Positions 50,621 through 60,524 of a DNA stretch of 64,000 nucleotides are shown here, one piece after another. The notes under the pieces are model-generated. The model did not search any database, was not told where the DNA came from, and was given only the letters and a program-made list of their open reading frames with translations. Each line of letters opens with the position of its first letter. The stretch's first letter is position 1. A program made the position numbers and the translations under genes. The DNA is from Homoserinibacter sp. YIM 151385 (GTDB lineage: Bacteria > Actinomycetota > Actinomycetes > Actinomycetales > Microbacteriaceae), in the NCBI RefSeq assembly GCF_027912415.1, contig NZ_CP115175.1, positions 1,922,001 to 1,986,000 of the forward strand. The letters are read 5' to 3'.

Positions 50621-51484
50621 ATGCGATCTGCTGCATCCGACATCCGTTCGACGACTCGCTCGCGCCGTCCTCGGGCCCGGCTCCTCGCCGTCGCCGCCGC
50701 CGTGCTCGCGCTGGGCGCATCCGCGCTGACCCCGCTCGCCGCGCAGGCCGCGCCGACGGGCGCCGAGACGCGCGCCGCGGTGAGCGCGCAGACGGTCGTC
50801 GACCGCATCCTCGCCGACACCAACGCGATCCGCTCGCGTGCCGGCAAGCCGGCGCTCAAGGCCGACAGCCGCATGCAGACCGTCGCCATGACGTGGTCGA
50901 AGAAGCAGGCCGCCGCGAAGAAGATGTCGCACAACCCCTCCTACGCCTCGCAGATCCCGGCCGGCTGGTCGGGCGCGGCCGAGAACGTCGCGATGGGCTA
51001 CGGCTACACGAGCGTCGTCGACGGCTGGGAGGGCTCCCCCGGCCATCTCGCGAACATGACCGGCTCGTACACGCACATCGGCATCGGCTACGCGACCGAC
51101 AGCCAGGGTCGCCCCTACTACACGCAGGTCTTCGGCCGGTACGCGACCGCGCCGGCGGCGGCGCACGCCGCGGTCGGCCGGCTCGAGCTGGTGCGCGGGG
51201 GCCGTTCGGCGATCCGGATCAGCGGCTGGGCCTTCGACGAGGACGCCTCGACGTCGATCGCCGTCCGCTTCACGGTCGACGGCAAGAAGGGCTCGAAGTC
51301 GATCCGCGCCGACCGCAGCCGCAGCGATGTCGCGGCCCGCTACGAGGCGGCGCCGGCGCGCACCGGGTTCACGAAGGTGATCGCCGCGCGGAAGGGCTCG
51401 CACGCGGTCTGCGTCTGGGCGGTCAACGCCGGGCCGAAGCAGGCCGACAAGCTGCTCGGCTGCAAGCGGGTCCGCGTCGGCTGA
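50621..51484 (+). CDS. Secreted CAP-domain (SCP/PR-1) protein
   Basis: 287 aa. Basic N-terminus and signal peptide ending near residue 47 (TPLAAQAAP). The CAP domain (about 55-185) has ILADTNAIRSRAGKPAL, SHNPSY, AGAENVAMGY-like AAENVAMGY and GWEGSPGHLANMTG with the H/E/H/E cavity residues. A C-terminal beta domain of about 100 residues (LELVRGGRSAIRISGWAFDE) ends with a Cys pair. CAP proteins bind sterols or lipids or act on the wall; role here unknown. Faces hemL with a 6-bp gap. Confidence 0.9.
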   Translation: MRSAASDIRSTTRSRRPRARLLAVAAAVLALGASALTPLAAQAAPTGAETRAAVSAQTVVDRILADTNAIRSRAGKPALKADSRMQTVAMTWSKKQAAAKKMSHNPSYASQIPAGWSGAAENVAMGYGYTSVVDGWEGSPGHLANMTGSYTHIGIGYATDSQGRPYYTQVFGRYATAPAAAHAAVGRLELVRGGRSAIRISGWAFDEDASTSIAVRFTVDGKKGSKSIRADRSRSDVAARYEAAPARTGFTKVIAARKGSHAVCVWAVNAGPKQADKLLGCKRVRVG

Positions 51485-51490
51485 CCCTGA

Positions 51491-52831
51491 TCAGCTCCCC
51501 GGCGCGCTCGCGGACGCCGCCGCGGACGCCGCCGCGGGAAGCGCCGAGAGGATGCGGCCGAGCGCCGCGTCGTCGTGCGCGGCCGTGAGGAACCAGGCCT
51601 CGAACACGCTCGGCGGCAGCGAGACGCCCTGCTCGAGCATGCTCGAGAAGAAGGGCGCGTAGCGCCAGCTCTCCTGATCGCGGACGTCGTCGTAGTCGCG
51701 GACCTCGCCCTCGCGGAAGGCGACCGAGAAGAGGCTGCCGGCGCGCGAGATCCGGTGCGCGACCCCCGCCGCGGCGAGCGCCTCCCCCAGCGCACCCGCG
51801 ACCGTGTCCGCGGCACGGTTCACGCGCTCGTAGACCTCCGCGCTCGCGTTCCGCAGCGTCGCGATGCCGGCGGCGACGGCGACCGGGTTCCCGCTCAGCG
51901 TCCCCGCCTGGTACACCGGCCCGAGGGGCGCGAGCTGGTCCATGATGTCGGCGCGTCCGCCGAGGGCCGCCAGCGGCATCCCCCCGCCGACGACCTTGCC
52001 GAAGGTCACGAGGTCGGGGACCCAGCCCGCGCCGTCGGGGACGACGCGGGAGGCCTCGAGCCCCCACCAGCCGGCCGGGCCGACCCGGAATCCCGTGAGG
52101 ACCTCGTCGACGATGAGGAGCGCGCCGTGCTCGCGCACGATCCCCGACAGCGCGCGGTTGAAGCCGCGCTCGGGCGCGAGGACGCCCGCGTTGGCGCCGG
52201 CCGCCTCCGTGATGACGCCCGCGATGCGGCCGGGATGCGCGGCGAACGCGGCACGGACCGCGCCCAGATCGTTGTACGGCAGGACGATCGTGAGCGCCGC
52301 GACCTCGGCGGGCACGCCGGCCGAGCCGGGGAGCCCGAGCGTCGCGACACCCGATCCCGACTCCGCGAGGAGGCCGTCGGAGTGCCCGTGATAGTGCCCG
52401 GCGAACTTGATGATCACATCGCGCCCGGTCGCGCCGCGCGCGAGCCGGATGGCGGTCATGGTCGCCTCGGTGCCCGTCGAGACGAGGCGCACCTTCTCGA
52501 CCCCGCGGGTGCCGTCGATCGTGAGCCGCTCGCGGATCAGCTCCGCGAGCTCCGTCTCGCCCGGGGTCGAGGCGCCGAAGGAGAGCCCGCGCGCGGCGGC
52601 CTCCTGCACGGCCCCGACGACGGCGGGATGCGCGTGCCCGAGCAGCGCCGGACCCCAGGACGCGACGAGGTCGACGTACTCGCGGCCCTCGACGTCCGTG
52701 ATGGTCGCGCCGCGCGCGCTCCGCATGAAGCGGGGGGTGCCGCCGACGGAGCCGAAGGCGCGCACCGGCGAGTTGACGCCGCCCGGGATGACGCTCCGCG
52801 CCCGCTCGAACTGCCAGCCGTTGCCGCCCAT
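51491..52831 (-). CDS. hemL: Glutamate-1-semialdehyde 2,1-aminomutase
   Basis: 446 aa. PLP enzyme that moves the amino group of glutamate-1-semialdehyde to give 5-aminolevulinate. [11 protein letters not shown] opening, [25 protein letters not shown] and the PLP Lys in [11 protein letters not shown]. Last gene of the heme operon; its ATG shares one base with the hemB TGA. The C-terminal 12 residues are Ala/Ser-rich low complexity. Confidence 0.96.
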   Translation of the reverse strand: MGGNGWQFERARSVIPGGVNSPVRAFGSVGGTPRFMRSARGATITDVEGREYVDLVASWGPALLGHAHPAVVGAVQEAAARGLSFGASTPGETELAELIRERLTIDGTRGVEKVRLVSTGTEATMTAIRLARGATGRDVIIKFAGHYHGHSDGLLAESGSGVATLGLPGSAGVPAEVAALTIVLPYNDLGAVRAAFAAHPGRIAGVITEAAGANAGVLAPERGFNRALSGIVREHGALLIVDEVLTGFRVGPAGWWGLEASRVVPDGAGWVPDLVTFGKVVGGGMPLAALGGRADIMDQLAPLGPVYQAGTLSGNPVAVAAGIATLRNASAEVYERVNRAADTVAGALGEALAAAGVAHRISRAGSLFSVAFREGEVRDYDDVRDQESWRYAPFFSSMLEQGVSLPPSVFEAWFLTAAHDDAALGRILSALPAAASAAASASAPGS

Positions 52832-53850
52832 CAGCGCCCGCCTCCCGCGGCCCGCTCGGCCGCCTCGATCGCGTGGTAGGTGAGGATCGCGTCGGCGCCG
52901 GCGCGCACCAGGCTCGTGAGCGCCTCGTCGATCGCGCGCTCGCGGTCGATCCAGCCGTTCGCGGCGGCGGCCTCGATCATCGCGTACTCGCCGCTCACGG
53001 TGTAGGCCCAGACCGGGACGGGGGATGCGGCGGCCGTGTCCGCGAGGACGTCGAGGTAGGAGAGCGCGGGCTTCACCATGACGATGTCGGCGCCCTCCTC
53101 GATGTCGAGCGCGGCCTCCCGCAGCCCCTCGCGGCGGTTCGCGGGGTCGAGCTGGTAGCCGCGCCGGTCGCCCTGGAGCGAGGAGACGACGGCCTCCCGG
53201 AACGGGCCGTAGAAGGCGGAGGCGTACTTGCCCGAGTAGGCGAGCAGGGCGGTGCCCGTGCGGCCGGCGCCGTCGAGGGCGTCGCGCACGGCGGCGACCT
53301 GGCCGTCCATCATCCCGCTGAGCCCGAGGAGCTGCGACCCGGCCTCGGCCTGCGCGAGGCCCATGTCGCGGTAGCGCTCGAGGCTCGCGTCGTTGTCGAC
53401 GACGAGCTCGCCCGAGGCGGTCCGGGCGAGCACGCCGCAGTGGCCGTGGTCGGTGAACTCGTCCAGGCAGAGGTCGGTCTGCACGACGAGCGCATCCCCC
53501 GCCTCGGCGACCGCGACGCGGGTCGCGACGTTGAGGATGCCGTCGGGGTCGGTCGCGCCGGATCCGATGGCGTCCTTGTGCTCGGGCACGCCGAAGAGCA
53601 TCACGCCGCCGATGCCGGCCGCGGCGGCGCGCCCGATCTCGGCGCGGAGGCTGTCGAGCGAATGCTGCACGACGCCCGGCATGGAGCCGATCGGCCGCGA
53701 CTCGGCCGCGCCCTCGCGGACGAAGAGCGGGAGCACGAGCTGGGCGGGGTGGAGCCGGTGCTCCGCGGTGAGCCGGCGCATGGCGGGCGTCGCGCGGAGG
53801 CGGCGCGGGCGGATGACGGGGCGGTGCCGGTCGCGGGGGTCGGCGCTCAT
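52831..53850 (-). CDS. hemB: Porphobilinogen synthase
   Basis: 339 aa. Condenses two 5-aminolevulinates to porphobilinogen. The metal-binding region [16 protein letters not shown] retains only part of the zinc Cys cluster, [16 protein letters not shown] holds one catalytic Lys and [11 protein letters not shown] the Schiff-base Lys. ATG overlaps the hemD TGA (ATGA). Confidence 0.96.
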   Translation of the reverse strand: MSADPRDRHRPVIRPRRLRATPAMRRLTAEHRLHPAQLVLPLFVREGAAESRPIGSMPGVVQHSLDSLRAEIGRAAAAGIGGVMLFGVPEHKDAIGSGATDPDGILNVATRVAVAEAGDALVVQTDLCLDEFTDHGHCGVLARTASGELVVDNDASLERYRDMGLAQAEAGSQLLGLSGMMDGQVAAVRDALDGAGRTGTALLAYSGKYASAFYGPFREAVVSSLQGDRRGYQLDPANRREGLREAALDIEEGADIVMVKPALSYLDVLADTAAASPVPVWAYTVSGEYAMIEAAAANGWIDRERAIDEALTSLVRAGADAILTYHAIEAAERAAGGGR

Positions 53851-54647
53851 GGCGCGCCCTCCTCCTCGGTCTCGGCCGCGTACTCGACGAGGGCGGCGAT
53901 GAGGGAGTCGGCGGAGCGCTCCTCCGCGATGACGTGGACGGGGAGGCCGGCGGCGCGCGCGTCGAAGGCGGTGCGCGGGCCGATGCAGGCGACGACGGTG
54001 CGCTCGGGCAGCGGCGCGAGCTGCTCGGCGACCTGGCGCGCGACGCTGCCCGAGGTGACGAGGACGGCGCGGATGCGGCCCGTGGCGGCATCCGTCCGCA
54101 CCTTCTCCGCGACCTCGACGCCGACCGTGCGGTAGGCGGTCACGTACTCGACGGCGAAGCCGAGCTGCAGGAGGCCGGCCTTGAGCGTCGGCTCGGCGAT
54201 GTCGGACTGCGGGATGAGGACGCGGCCGTGGATGGCGGCGCTCGGCCACTCCTTGACGAGCCCGCGCGCCGAGTTGTCGGCGGATGGCGCGAAGTCGACG
54301 GCGTAGCCCGCGAGGCCGAGCGCGGCGGCCGTCGTCTCGCCGACGGCCGCGATGCGGGTGGTCTCGGGGACGCGCACCGACTGGCTCTTGAGCACGTCGA
54401 CGGTCGTGGCGCTCGTGACGACGAGCCAGTCGAACTGACCCTGCGCGAGCTCCTCGAGGGCGCGCGCCAGCGGCGCCGGATCCTCGGCGCTCGCGAAATT
54501 GATGAGCGGCGCGATGACGGGCGTGGCGCCGTGGACGCGGAGCGCGGCCGCGACCCCGTCGCCCCACTTGCCGCCGCGGGGCACGAGCACCCGCCAGCCG
54601 GCGAGCGTCTTGTCGGCGGAGGCGGACGCCGAGCCGGAGCCCGTCAC
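53847..54647 (-). CDS. hemD: Uroporphyrinogen-III synthase
   Basis: 266 aa with low family-wide conservation. It has the bilobed HemD pattern: [66 protein letters not shown] and [14 protein letters not shown]. Position between hemC and hemB makes the call secure. It closes hydroxymethylbilane with inversion of ring D. GTG start overlaps the hemC stop. Confidence 0.92.
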   Translation of the reverse strand: MTGSGSASASADKTLAGWRVLVPRGGKWGDGVAAALRVHGATPVIAPLINFASAEDPAPLARALEELAQGQFDWLVVTSATTVDVLKSQSVRVPETTRIAAVGETTAAALGLAGYAVDFAPSADNSARGLVKEWPSAAIHGRVLIPQSDIAEPTLKAGLLQLGFAVEYVTAYRTVGVEVAEKVRTDAATGRIRAVLVTSGSVARQVAEQLAPLPERTVVACIGPRTAFDARAAGLPVHVIAEERSADSLIAALVEYAAETEEEGAP

Positions 54648-55576
54648 GCGGTGCCGCCCGCGTCCGGTCCGAGCGGCGCGAGCTCGGCCGCGCCCTGCTC
54701 GAGCAGCTCCGCGGCGACCCGCCCCGCGAGCTCGGCCGCCGGGTCCGCCGCATCCTCGGGGTAGAGGGCGTGCGAGCTCGTGAGGTGCGCCGAGCCGTCG
54801 ACCGCGTAGACGCGGCCGGAGAGGAAGAGGAGGCCGTCGGCGAGCTCCGCGGTCGCCCCGATCGGGGCGGCGCAGCCCGCTTCGAGCCGGGCGAGGACGC
54901 CGCGCTCGGCCTCGACCGCGAGGCGGGAGGGGCGGTGGTCGAGCTTCGCGACGAGCTGCTCGCGGCCGGTGCGCACCTCGACGGCGAGCGCGCCCTGCCC
55001 GGGCGCGGTCGGCCAGGAGCCGAGGCCGAGGTGCTCGGTCGCGACGTCGAGCCGGTCGGTGCGCTCGAGTCCCGCCGCGGCGAGCACGATCGCGTCGAGG
55101 CGGCGACCGGGCTCCACCGCGTCGCCGAGCACGCGGCCGATGCGGGTGTCGATGTTGCCGCGGATGTCGACCAGCTCGAGGTCGGGGCGGCGGGAGGCGA
55201 GCTGCGCGCGGCGGCGCGGCGATCCGGTGCCCACGCGGGCGCCCTCGGGCAGCGTCTCGAGCGTGAGGCCGTCGCGGGCGACGAGCACGTCGCGGGCGTC
55301 GGCGCGCTTCGGCACGGCGCCGATCGACAGCCCCGGCGCCGCGGCGGTCGGGAGATCCTTGAGGGAGTGGACCAGCGCATCCACCTCCCCCGCGAGGAGC
55401 GCCTCGCGCAGCGCCGTCGCGAAGACGCCGGTGCCGCCGAGCGAGGCGAGCGACTCGGTCGAGGTGTCGCCCTCCGAGGTGATCGGCACGAGCTCCGCGT
55501 CGCCGAGGCGGCGCGCGACCCAGCCGGACTGCGCCATCGCGAGGGCGCTGGCGCGGGTGCCGATCCGGAGCGTCAC
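54644..55576 (-). CDS. hemC: Hydroxymethylbilane synthase (porphobilinogen deaminase)
   Basis: 310 aa. [14 protein letters not shown] at the start, [15 protein letters not shown] (substrate-binding Arg cluster), and C in [11 protein letters not shown] that carries the dipyrromethane cofactor. Polymerises four porphobilinogens. GTG overlaps the hemH stop in GTGA. Confidence 0.96.
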   Translation of the reverse strand: MTLRIGTRASALAMAQSGWVARRLGDAELVPITSEGDTSTESLASLGGTGVFATALREALLAGEVDALVHSLKDLPTAAAPGLSIGAVPKRADARDVLVARDGLTLETLPEGARVGTGSPRRRAQLASRRPDLELVDIRGNIDTRIGRVLGDAVEPGRRLDAIVLAAAGLERTDRLDVATEHLGLGSWPTAPGQGALAVEVRTGREQLVAKLDHRPSRLAVEAERGVLARLEAGCAAPIGATAELADGLLFLSGRVYAVDGSAHLTSSHALYPEDAADPAAELAGRVAAELLEQGAAELAPLGPDAGGTA

Positions 55577-56769
55577 GGCGCGATCCCCGCCGCGGCCGGC
55601 TTGAACCCGGCGCGCACGTTCTCGCAGCATCCCGGGCGGCACACGTCGTACCAGGGGCCGAGCTCCGTCAGCGCGGGGCGCTCGGCCGTCGGCGTGCCCT
55701 GCACGCGCTCCATCACGAGGTCGACGAGGCCCGTCACATAGGCGGGATGGGTGCCGGGGGTCTGCGTCCGGACCGCCACCATCCCGTGCTCCTCGGCCGT
55801 CTCGATCGCCTCCGTGTCGAGATCCCACATGACCTCCATGTGGTCGCTCACGAAGCCGAGCGGCACGATCACGACGCCCTTCACCCCGGCGCCCTCGAGC
55901 TCCGCGATCTCGTCGTTGATGTCGGGCTCGAGCCACGGCTGCGTGGGCGGACCGGAGCGCGACTGGTAGACGAGCTTCCACCCGACCTCCGAGCCCAGCT
56001 CGCGCATGATGACCTCGGCGACCGCGAGGTGCTGGGCGGCATACGCCCCGCCGTTCCCGAAGTCCCGATCTCGCGGGCCGGAGCGCTGCGCGTCGGCGGT
56101 CGGGATGCTGTGGGTCGCGAAGAGCACGCGGGTCGCCTCGGGTGCCACACCCTGCGCGGCGATCGCGGCGAGGCCGTCGCGCACGCCCTCCGTGAAGGGG
56201 GCGACGAAGCCGGGGTGGTCGAAGTACTGGCGCACCTTGTCGATGCGGATCCCGCCCGCGAGGCCCGTCTCCTCGAGCGCGATCGCGAAGTCCTCGCGGT
56301 ACTGCCGGCAGCTCGAGAAGGAGCTGTAGGCGCTCGTCGCGAGGCCGATGAGCTGCGTGAAGCCGCGCGACTCCGCCTCGCGGAGCGCGTCGCGCAGGTA
56401 CGGGTCCCAGTTGCGGTTGCCCCACAGCACGGGGAGCTCGATGCCGCGGGCGGCGAGCTCCGCCTCGAGCGCGGCCTTGAGCTCGCGGTTGTGCTGGTTG
56501 ATGGGGCTCACGCCGCCGAAGTGCCGGTAGTGGTGCGCGACCTCCTCGAGGCGCTCGTCCGGGATGCCGCGGCCGCGCGTCACGTTGCGGAGGAAGGGGA
56601 TGACGTCCTCCTGCCCCTCCGGCCCGCCGAATCCGGCGAGCAGGATCGCGTCGTACGCGACGGCCTCCTCGACATGCTCGGGGCCGCAGATCGCCGCATC
56701 CGTCGCGAAGGGCACGCGCACCGCGGTGTCGCCGGTCTCGGGGGCGGAGCCGTTGTTCGTGATGGTCAC
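55573..56769 (-). CDS. hemH: Coproporphyrin III ferrochelatase
   Basis: 398 aa, also called CpfC. Inserts Fe2+ into coproporphyrin III in this lineage. LLAGFGGPEGQEDVIPFL, the metal-site His in FATHSIP, and QSRSGPPTQPWLEPD. The C-terminal CRPGCCENVRAG carries the cysteines that can hold a [2Fe-2S] cluster, as in other actinobacterial ferrochelatases. GTG start overlaps hemQ. Confidence 0.95.
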   Translation of the reverse strand: MTITNNGSAPETGDTAVRVPFATDAAICGPEHVEEAVAYDAILLAGFGGPEGQEDVIPFLRNVTRGRGIPDERLEEVAHHYRHFGGVSPINQHNRELKAALEAELAARGIELPVLWGNRNWDPYLRDALREAESRGFTQLIGLATSAYSSFSSCRQYREDFAIALEETGLAGGIRIDKVRQYFDHPGFVAPFTEGVRDGLAAIAAQGVAPEATRVLFATHSIPTADAQRSGPRDRDFGNGGAYAAQHLAVAEVIMRELGSEVGWKLVYQSRSGPPTQPWLEPDINDEIAELEGAGVKGVVIVPLGFVSDHMEVMWDLDTEAIETAEEHGMVAVRTQTPGTHPAYVTGLVDLVMERVQGTPTAERPALTELGPWYDVCRPGCCENVRAGFKPAAAGIAP

Positions 56770-57479
56770 GAGACCACCTCGAGCAGCTCGCGCGGGGTGA
56801 TCATGCGGCCCGTGTAGAACGGGACCTCCTCGCGGACGTGGCGTCGCGCCTCCGTGTTGCGGAGGTGCCGCATGAGGTCGACGAGGTCGACGAGCTCGTC
56901 CGCCTCGAGCGCGAGCAGCCACTCGTAGTCGCCGAGCGCGAAGCTCGCGACCGTGTTCGCCTGCACCTGCGGGTACTGGGAGCCCTTGCGGCCGTGGTCG
57001 GCGAGCATCGTGCGGCGCTCCTCCTCCGGCAGCAGGTACCAGTCGTAGCTGCGCACGAAGGGGTAGACGGTGAGCCAGGTCTTGGGCGGGAGGCCGCGGA
57101 AGAACGCCGGCGCGTGGCTGCGGCTGAACTCGGCGTCGCGGTGCACGCCCATGGCGCTCCACGTCGGCTCGAGGGAGGCGATCGGCTCGACGCGGCGGAG
57201 CCGGCGGAGCGCCGACTGGAGCGCCTCGGGGCGGGGGCCCGTGAGCCAGATCATGAGATCGGCGTCGGCGCGCATGCCCGAGACGTCGTAGAGGCCGCGG
57301 ACCTCGACGTCGAGGGCGCCGAGCTCCACGATGGCGCGCTCGAGCGCCTCGGGGGGTGCGGCGACCTCGCGGACGCGGCGCAGCACGGCGTACAGCGTGT
57401 AGCCGAGTGCGTCGCCGTCGCCGGGGGTACTGCCGGAGTCGGGCTGGGTGGTCGGTGCAGGGGTCGAGCCGTCGCTCAT
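56766..57479 (-). CDS. hemQ: Coproheme decarboxylase (ChdC/HemQ)
   Basis: 237 aa chlorite-dismutase-fold enzyme that turns coproheme into heme b, the final step of this pathway. The catalytic tyrosine is Y139 in YPFVRSYDWY and the proximal heme ligand H162 in ADHGRKG. An acidic Pro/Thr-rich N-terminus of about 22 residues precedes the domain. ATG at 57479 has GAGAAT six bases upstream, a possible promoter for the six-gene run hemQ to hemL. Confidence 0.95.
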   Translation of the reverse strand: MSDGSTPAPTTQPDSGSTPGDGDALGYTLYAVLRRVREVAAPPEALERAIVELGALDVEVRGLYDVSGMRADADLMIWLTGPRPEALQSALRRLRRVEPIASLEPTWSAMGVHRDAEFSRSHAPAFFRGLPPKTWLTVYPFVRSYDWYLLPEEERRTMLADHGRKGSQYPQVQANTVASFALGDYEWLLALEADELVDLVDLMRHLRNTEARRHVREEVPFYTGRMITPRELLEVVS

Positions 57480-57530
57480 GCCCCTATTCTCGCCTGTCGG
57501 GCGCATCCCCGCGAATCCTAGCCTCGATCC

Positions 57531-57953
57531 TCAGCGCTCATCGAGGACCACGGCGCGATCCCCCACCTCCGCGCGGAGCCGCGCGAGGAGCTCGTCGCCG
57601 GTCTGCCAGTGGATCCGCTCGAGCTCGGGCGTGGGGAACCCCGTGTCGATGTCGAAGTCTCGCTCCCAGTCGAGCTGCCAGGCACGCAAGCCCTCGAGGA
57701 GCCGGTCCGAGAGCCCGAGGGCGGCGATGTCATCATCGCCGCCGCCGCCGAAGTCCCACCAGATCGGGATCCCGCCGCCCCAGTCGAGGAAGAACCGCAG
57801 ACGGGTCGGGCCGACCGATTCCGCCGCCCTCGATCCTCTCGCCGCCGGATCCTGTGTCCACACGATCGGCACGCGCGACTCCGGGATGATCCGCCCGCCG
57901 CGCATCGCATACATGCCGTCGGGAAGTTCTCGCCCGTCGTCCGCCGCGCTCAC
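57531..57953 (-). CDS. Small acidic protein of unknown function
   Basis: 140 aa beginning MSAADDGRELPDGMYAMRGG. Rich in Trp and acidic residues (RFFLDWGGGIPIWWDFGGGG, DDDIAALGLS). No signal peptide or membrane helix. It lies in the heme region, 52 bp upstream of hemQ on the same strand, but looks unrelated to heme biosynthesis. GTG start has GGAGG 13 bases upstream. It could be an orphan immunity-type protein, but I cannot show this. Confidence 0.6.
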   Translation of the reverse strand: MSAADDGRELPDGMYAMRGGRIIPESRVPIVWTQDPAARGSRAAESVGPTRLRFFLDWGGGIPIWWDFGGGGDDDIAALGLSDRLLEGLRAWQLDWERDFDIDTGFPTPELERIHWQTGDELLARLRAEVGDRAVVLDER

Positions 57954-57992
57954 GCGACGATCATCCTCCGAGCGCTGTCGCGGCCGGCGGGT

Positions 57993-58001
57993 TATCCACA
58001 G
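57993..58001 (+). promoter_or_regulatory. DnaA-box-like TTATCCACA
   Basis: Second exact match in the window, 40 bp upstream of the 57953 GTG and 50 bp from repeat copy C. Confidence 0.35.
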
Positions 58002-58052
58002 GCGGCCGGCCACCGGCGGCGCAGCCACCGGAGGGACACTCGAACTGCGCCG

Positions 58053-58096
58053 GAGACACGACTGCGGCGCCGTCCCCGGCGCCGCAGACATGTCTC
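58053..58096. repeat. AGACATGTCT-type palindromic repeat, copy C (compact)
   Basis: 19-nt arms (58053-58071, 58078-58096) with 17 matches and a 6-base loop; the right arm holds GGCGCCGCAGACATGTCTC. It lies 30 bp after the stop of the DUF3618 gene and could serve as its terminator. Confidence 0.8.
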
Positions 58097-58125
58097 TCGC
58101 GCGAGTAGGCCCGCGCGGGGCGAGG

Positions 58126-58356
58126 TCAGTCGTCGCTGAAGATCGCCCAGGCGACGAGCCCGATGACGCCGGCCGCGATCGCGGCGCCCGCCGCGATGAA
58201 GGGCACTGGATTGTCCTCGTAGGCGATCTGGGCCTTCTTGCTCAGCTCGCCGGCGCGCTTCGGGATGTTCAGCTTGCCCTCGATCTGGTCGAGCGTGCTC
58301 GCCAGCTCGGCCCGCGCCTCGGCGGCCTTCGTCTTCGCGTCGTCCAGGGTGCTCAT
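58126..58356 (-). CDS. DUF3618 protein
   Basis: 76 aa: an N-terminal amphipathic helix with LASTLDQIEGKLNIP (DUF3618 signature) and a C-terminal membrane helix (VPFIAAGAAIAAGVIGLVAWA). ATG overlaps the stop of the Holin-X gene. Last of three small envelope genes inside the heme locus. Function unknown; often co-encoded with the two upstream types in actinobacteria. Confidence 0.85.
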   Translation of the reverse strand: MSTLDDAKTKAAEARAELASTLDQIEGKLNIPKRAGELSKKAQIAYEDNPVPFIAAGAAIAAGVIGLVAWAIFSDD

Positions 58357-58811
58357 CGTGCTCCTCCGTTGTCGGTTCGGCGGTCGTTGCGGGAGACGGG
58401 GGTCGTGGCCCCGATCCCCTTGATGGCGCGCAGGTCGCGCTTCAGGCTCTCGATCGACTGGTCGGGGATCGGCGGGATGCCCGCCTGCATCGTCCGCCAG
58501 CCGATGAGCGCGAGGATGCCGGCGACGATCAGCAGCACGAGCGCCACGAGGAGCGCCGCGAGCCAGCCGGGCATGACGAGGGAGAGCGCGAGGATCGCGG
58601 CCGTCAGCAGCACGCCCACCATGAAGAGGAGGACGACCGCCGCGGCGGCGAACAGCCCCGCGCCGATGCCGAGCGCCTTGAGCTTGCCGATGAGCTCCGT
58701 CTTGATGAGCTCGATCTCGCTGTGGACCAGCTCGGTCACGCGCTCCGGCAGCTCGGTCACGAGCTGGATGAGGGACCTCCGCGATGTGCGCGGGATGCCG
58801 TCCTCGGTCAT
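58353..58811 (-). CDS. Actinobacterial Holin-X family (phage holin-like) protein
   Basis: 152 aa. Leading amphipathic helix (RSLIQLVTELPERVTELVHS, EIELIKTELIGKLKALG) and two membrane helices (LFAAAAVVLLFMVGVLLTA; LAALLVALVLLIVAGILALI). A Holin-X/DUF1469-like domain. The family name does not imply lysis; a role in membrane organisation is more likely. ATGA overlap to the DUF3618 gene. Confidence 0.85.
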   Translation of the reverse strand: MTEDGIPRTSRRSLIQLVTELPERVTELVHSEIELIKTELIGKLKALGIGAGLFAAAAVVLLFMVGVLLTAAILALSLVMPGWLAALLVALVLLIVAGILALIGWRTMQAGIPPIPDQSIESLKRDLRAIKGIGATTPVSRNDRRTDNGGAR

Positions 58812-58844
58812 GCGGTCACCGCCTCCGATTCGATCGTGCGCGAG

Positions 58845-59210
58845 CTAGCTCGAGCTGCTGCTCGACGAGCTGCCGGGCTTCTTCGCGCTGGTGCTGCGCG
58901 TCGTCGTGCTCTTCGAGCCCGAGCGGGTGCCGCTCGAGCGCGAGGAGGACGAGGCGCCGCGCGCCGTGCTGCGGCGGTTGGAGGCGACCTTCGACACGAC
59001 GGTCTTGGCGCCGTCCGCGACGAACTCGGCGACGTCCGGCGCCTTGTCCTTCACGAAGTCCTCGACGGTGTCGACCCGGCGCTGCACGCGCGGGTCGTTC
59101 CACATGCGGCCGGCGGCCGTCTTGATCTGCTCGTAGCGCTCGCGGCCGGCCCGCGCACCGAGCACGTAGCCGATGGCGATGCCGGTGACGAGGAGGATCT
59201 TGCCCTTCAT
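58845..59210 (-). CDS. YtxH-like protein with Ser-rich tail
   Basis: 121 aa. N-terminal glycine-rich membrane helix GKILLVTGIAIGYVLGARAG followed by GRERYEQIKTAAGRMW, the pattern of YtxH-type stress proteins; then a helical segment (VEDFVKDKAPDVAEFV) and a disordered Ser/Arg/Lys tail ending in a run of eight Ser. Two bp after the cgoX stop, so co-transcribed with hemE-cgoX. Heads the three-gene envelope set. Confidence 0.85.
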   Translation of the reverse strand: MKGKILLVTGIAIGYVLGARAGRERYEQIKTAAGRMWNDPRVQRRVDTVEDFVKDKAPDVAEFVADGAKTVVSKVASNRRSTARGASSSSRSSGTRSGSKSTTTRSTSAKKPGSSSSSSSS

Positions 59211-59212
59211 GA

Positions 59213-60523
59213 TCAGCTCCCTGATTGGGTCGGACTCGGGGTTCCCACACTAGGGGCCCCGCCCTCGGGGTCGACGCCTCCGCTGAGGAAACGCTCAGCC
59301 TGCTCTCCGGCTTCACGCACGATCGCGGCGAGCCCCGTCGTCGCGCCCGCCTCGCCCAGCAGCCGCATCCCGTCGACCCCCTCAGGGCTCGGGGCGCCGC
59401 GCGTCCACTCGACGACGACGGCCTCCACCGGCTCCGGGACGGGCACGCCGAGGAGCGCCGACGCGTCCGCGCGCACCTGCGCGAGCGAGGCCGGCTTCTC
59501 GTCGTAGGAGAGCCGGACGATCTCGAGCCCGCCCGCGCGCTCGCGCAGCCACGCCCACTTCGCGGTCGAGTGCGTGAGCGCGCGCGCCGCGACATCCCGC
59601 GCGTCCGGCGCGACCAGCACCCCCGTGCCGCGGGGATCGTCGCGCAGCTCGGGCGCCTCGACGGCGAGCGTCGCGAGGTGGATGCGGCGGGCGGCCCGGG
59701 CAGGGCGCGCCAGCCCCGGCGCCGCGACGAACACCTCGCCCTCGATCACCTCGCCGCCCTCGAGCACGACGCGGCCGGGCTCGGCGGCGCGGACGCGCGC
59801 ACCCGTGCGCAGCTCGGCGCCGAAGCGCTCGAGGTCCGCGACCAGCTCGATCACGAGCCGGTGGACGCCGCCGCGGAGGCCCGCCACCTGGGACCCCGCG
59901 GGGGCGCGGTCGCGGAGGCTGCGGACTGCGTGCCCCAGCGAGCCCTCGCGGAGCAGCGCCGTGCGGAGGCCCGGCGCCGCGCGATCGACCTCGAGCTCAT
60001 CGGGGTGGACGGAGTGCACGCCGCGCACGACCGGCGCGACGAGCTGCTCGAGCACGCCCGCGCCCATCCGGGTGCGCACGAGCTCGCCGAGCGTCTGGGA
60101 CTTCGCGCCGCGCGGGCCCGGCTGCAGGACGTCGAGCTGCGCGCGGAGCGCCGCCCGGACGCCCACCGCCTGGATGACGTCCGCCGCGAGCGGGACCGCC
60201 GGGATCCCGAGGAGGCTCGTCGCCGGCAGCGGCAGGCTCGAGCCGTCGGCGCGATGCAGCCAGGCGGGCGCGTCGAGCGGCGTCACGATCTCGCCGCCGA
60301 GCCCCAGCTCGGTCGCGAGGGCCGCCACCTGCCCGCCGCGGGTCGCGAAGGACTCGGCCGCGGCATCCACCTCGACCCCCGCCACCGTCTGGTGGGCGAG
60401 CTGCCCGCCGAGGCGGTCGGAGGCCTCGAGCAGCGTCACGGGGATGCCCGCCGCCGCGAGCCGCCGCGCCGCGACGAGCCCCGCGACGCCGCCGCCGACG
60501 ACGAGCACGCGCTCCCGGGCCAT
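59213..60523 (-). CDS. hemY: Coproporphyrinogen III oxidase (CgoX/HemY)
   Basis: 436 aa flavoprotein. N-terminal VLVVGGGVAGLVAARRLAAAG and LLEASDRLGGQ bind FAD; VRGVHSVHPDEL and a C-terminal GLAAIVREAGEQAER are family-like. Removes six electrons from coproporphyrinogen III before HemH in this pathway. One base separates its ATG from the hemE TGA. Confidence 0.93.
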   Translation of the reverse strand: MARERVLVVGGGVAGLVAARRLAAAGIPVTLLEASDRLGGQLAHQTVAGVEVDAAAESFATRGGQVAALATELGLGGEIVTPLDAPAWLHRADGSSLPLPATSLLGIPAVPLAADVIQAVGVRAALRAQLDVLQPGPRGAKSQTLGELVRTRMGAGVLEQLVAPVVRGVHSVHPDELEVDRAAPGLRTALLREGSLGHAVRSLRDRAPAGSQVAGLRGGVHRLVIELVADLERFGAELRTGARVRAAEPGRVVLEGGEVIEGEVFVAAPGLARPARAARRIHLATLAVEAPELRDDPRGTGVLVAPDARDVAARALTHSTAKWAWLRERAGGLEIVRLSYDEKPASLAQVRADASALLGVPVPEPVEAVVVEWTRGAPSPEGVDGMRLLGEAGATTGLAAIVREAGEQAERFLSGGVDPEGGAPSVGTPSPTQSGS

Positions 60524-60524
60524 G

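Noticed and set aside
46700-58001. Replication origin suggested by two TTATCCACA boxes
   Set aside because: The boxes are 11 kb apart, single, and have no AT-rich region or dnaA/dnaN genes nearby.
58353-58811. Prophage remnant because of a holin-like protein
   Set aside because: No other phage genes are present; Holin-X proteins with YtxH and DUF3618 neighbours are ordinary actinobacterial envelope genes.
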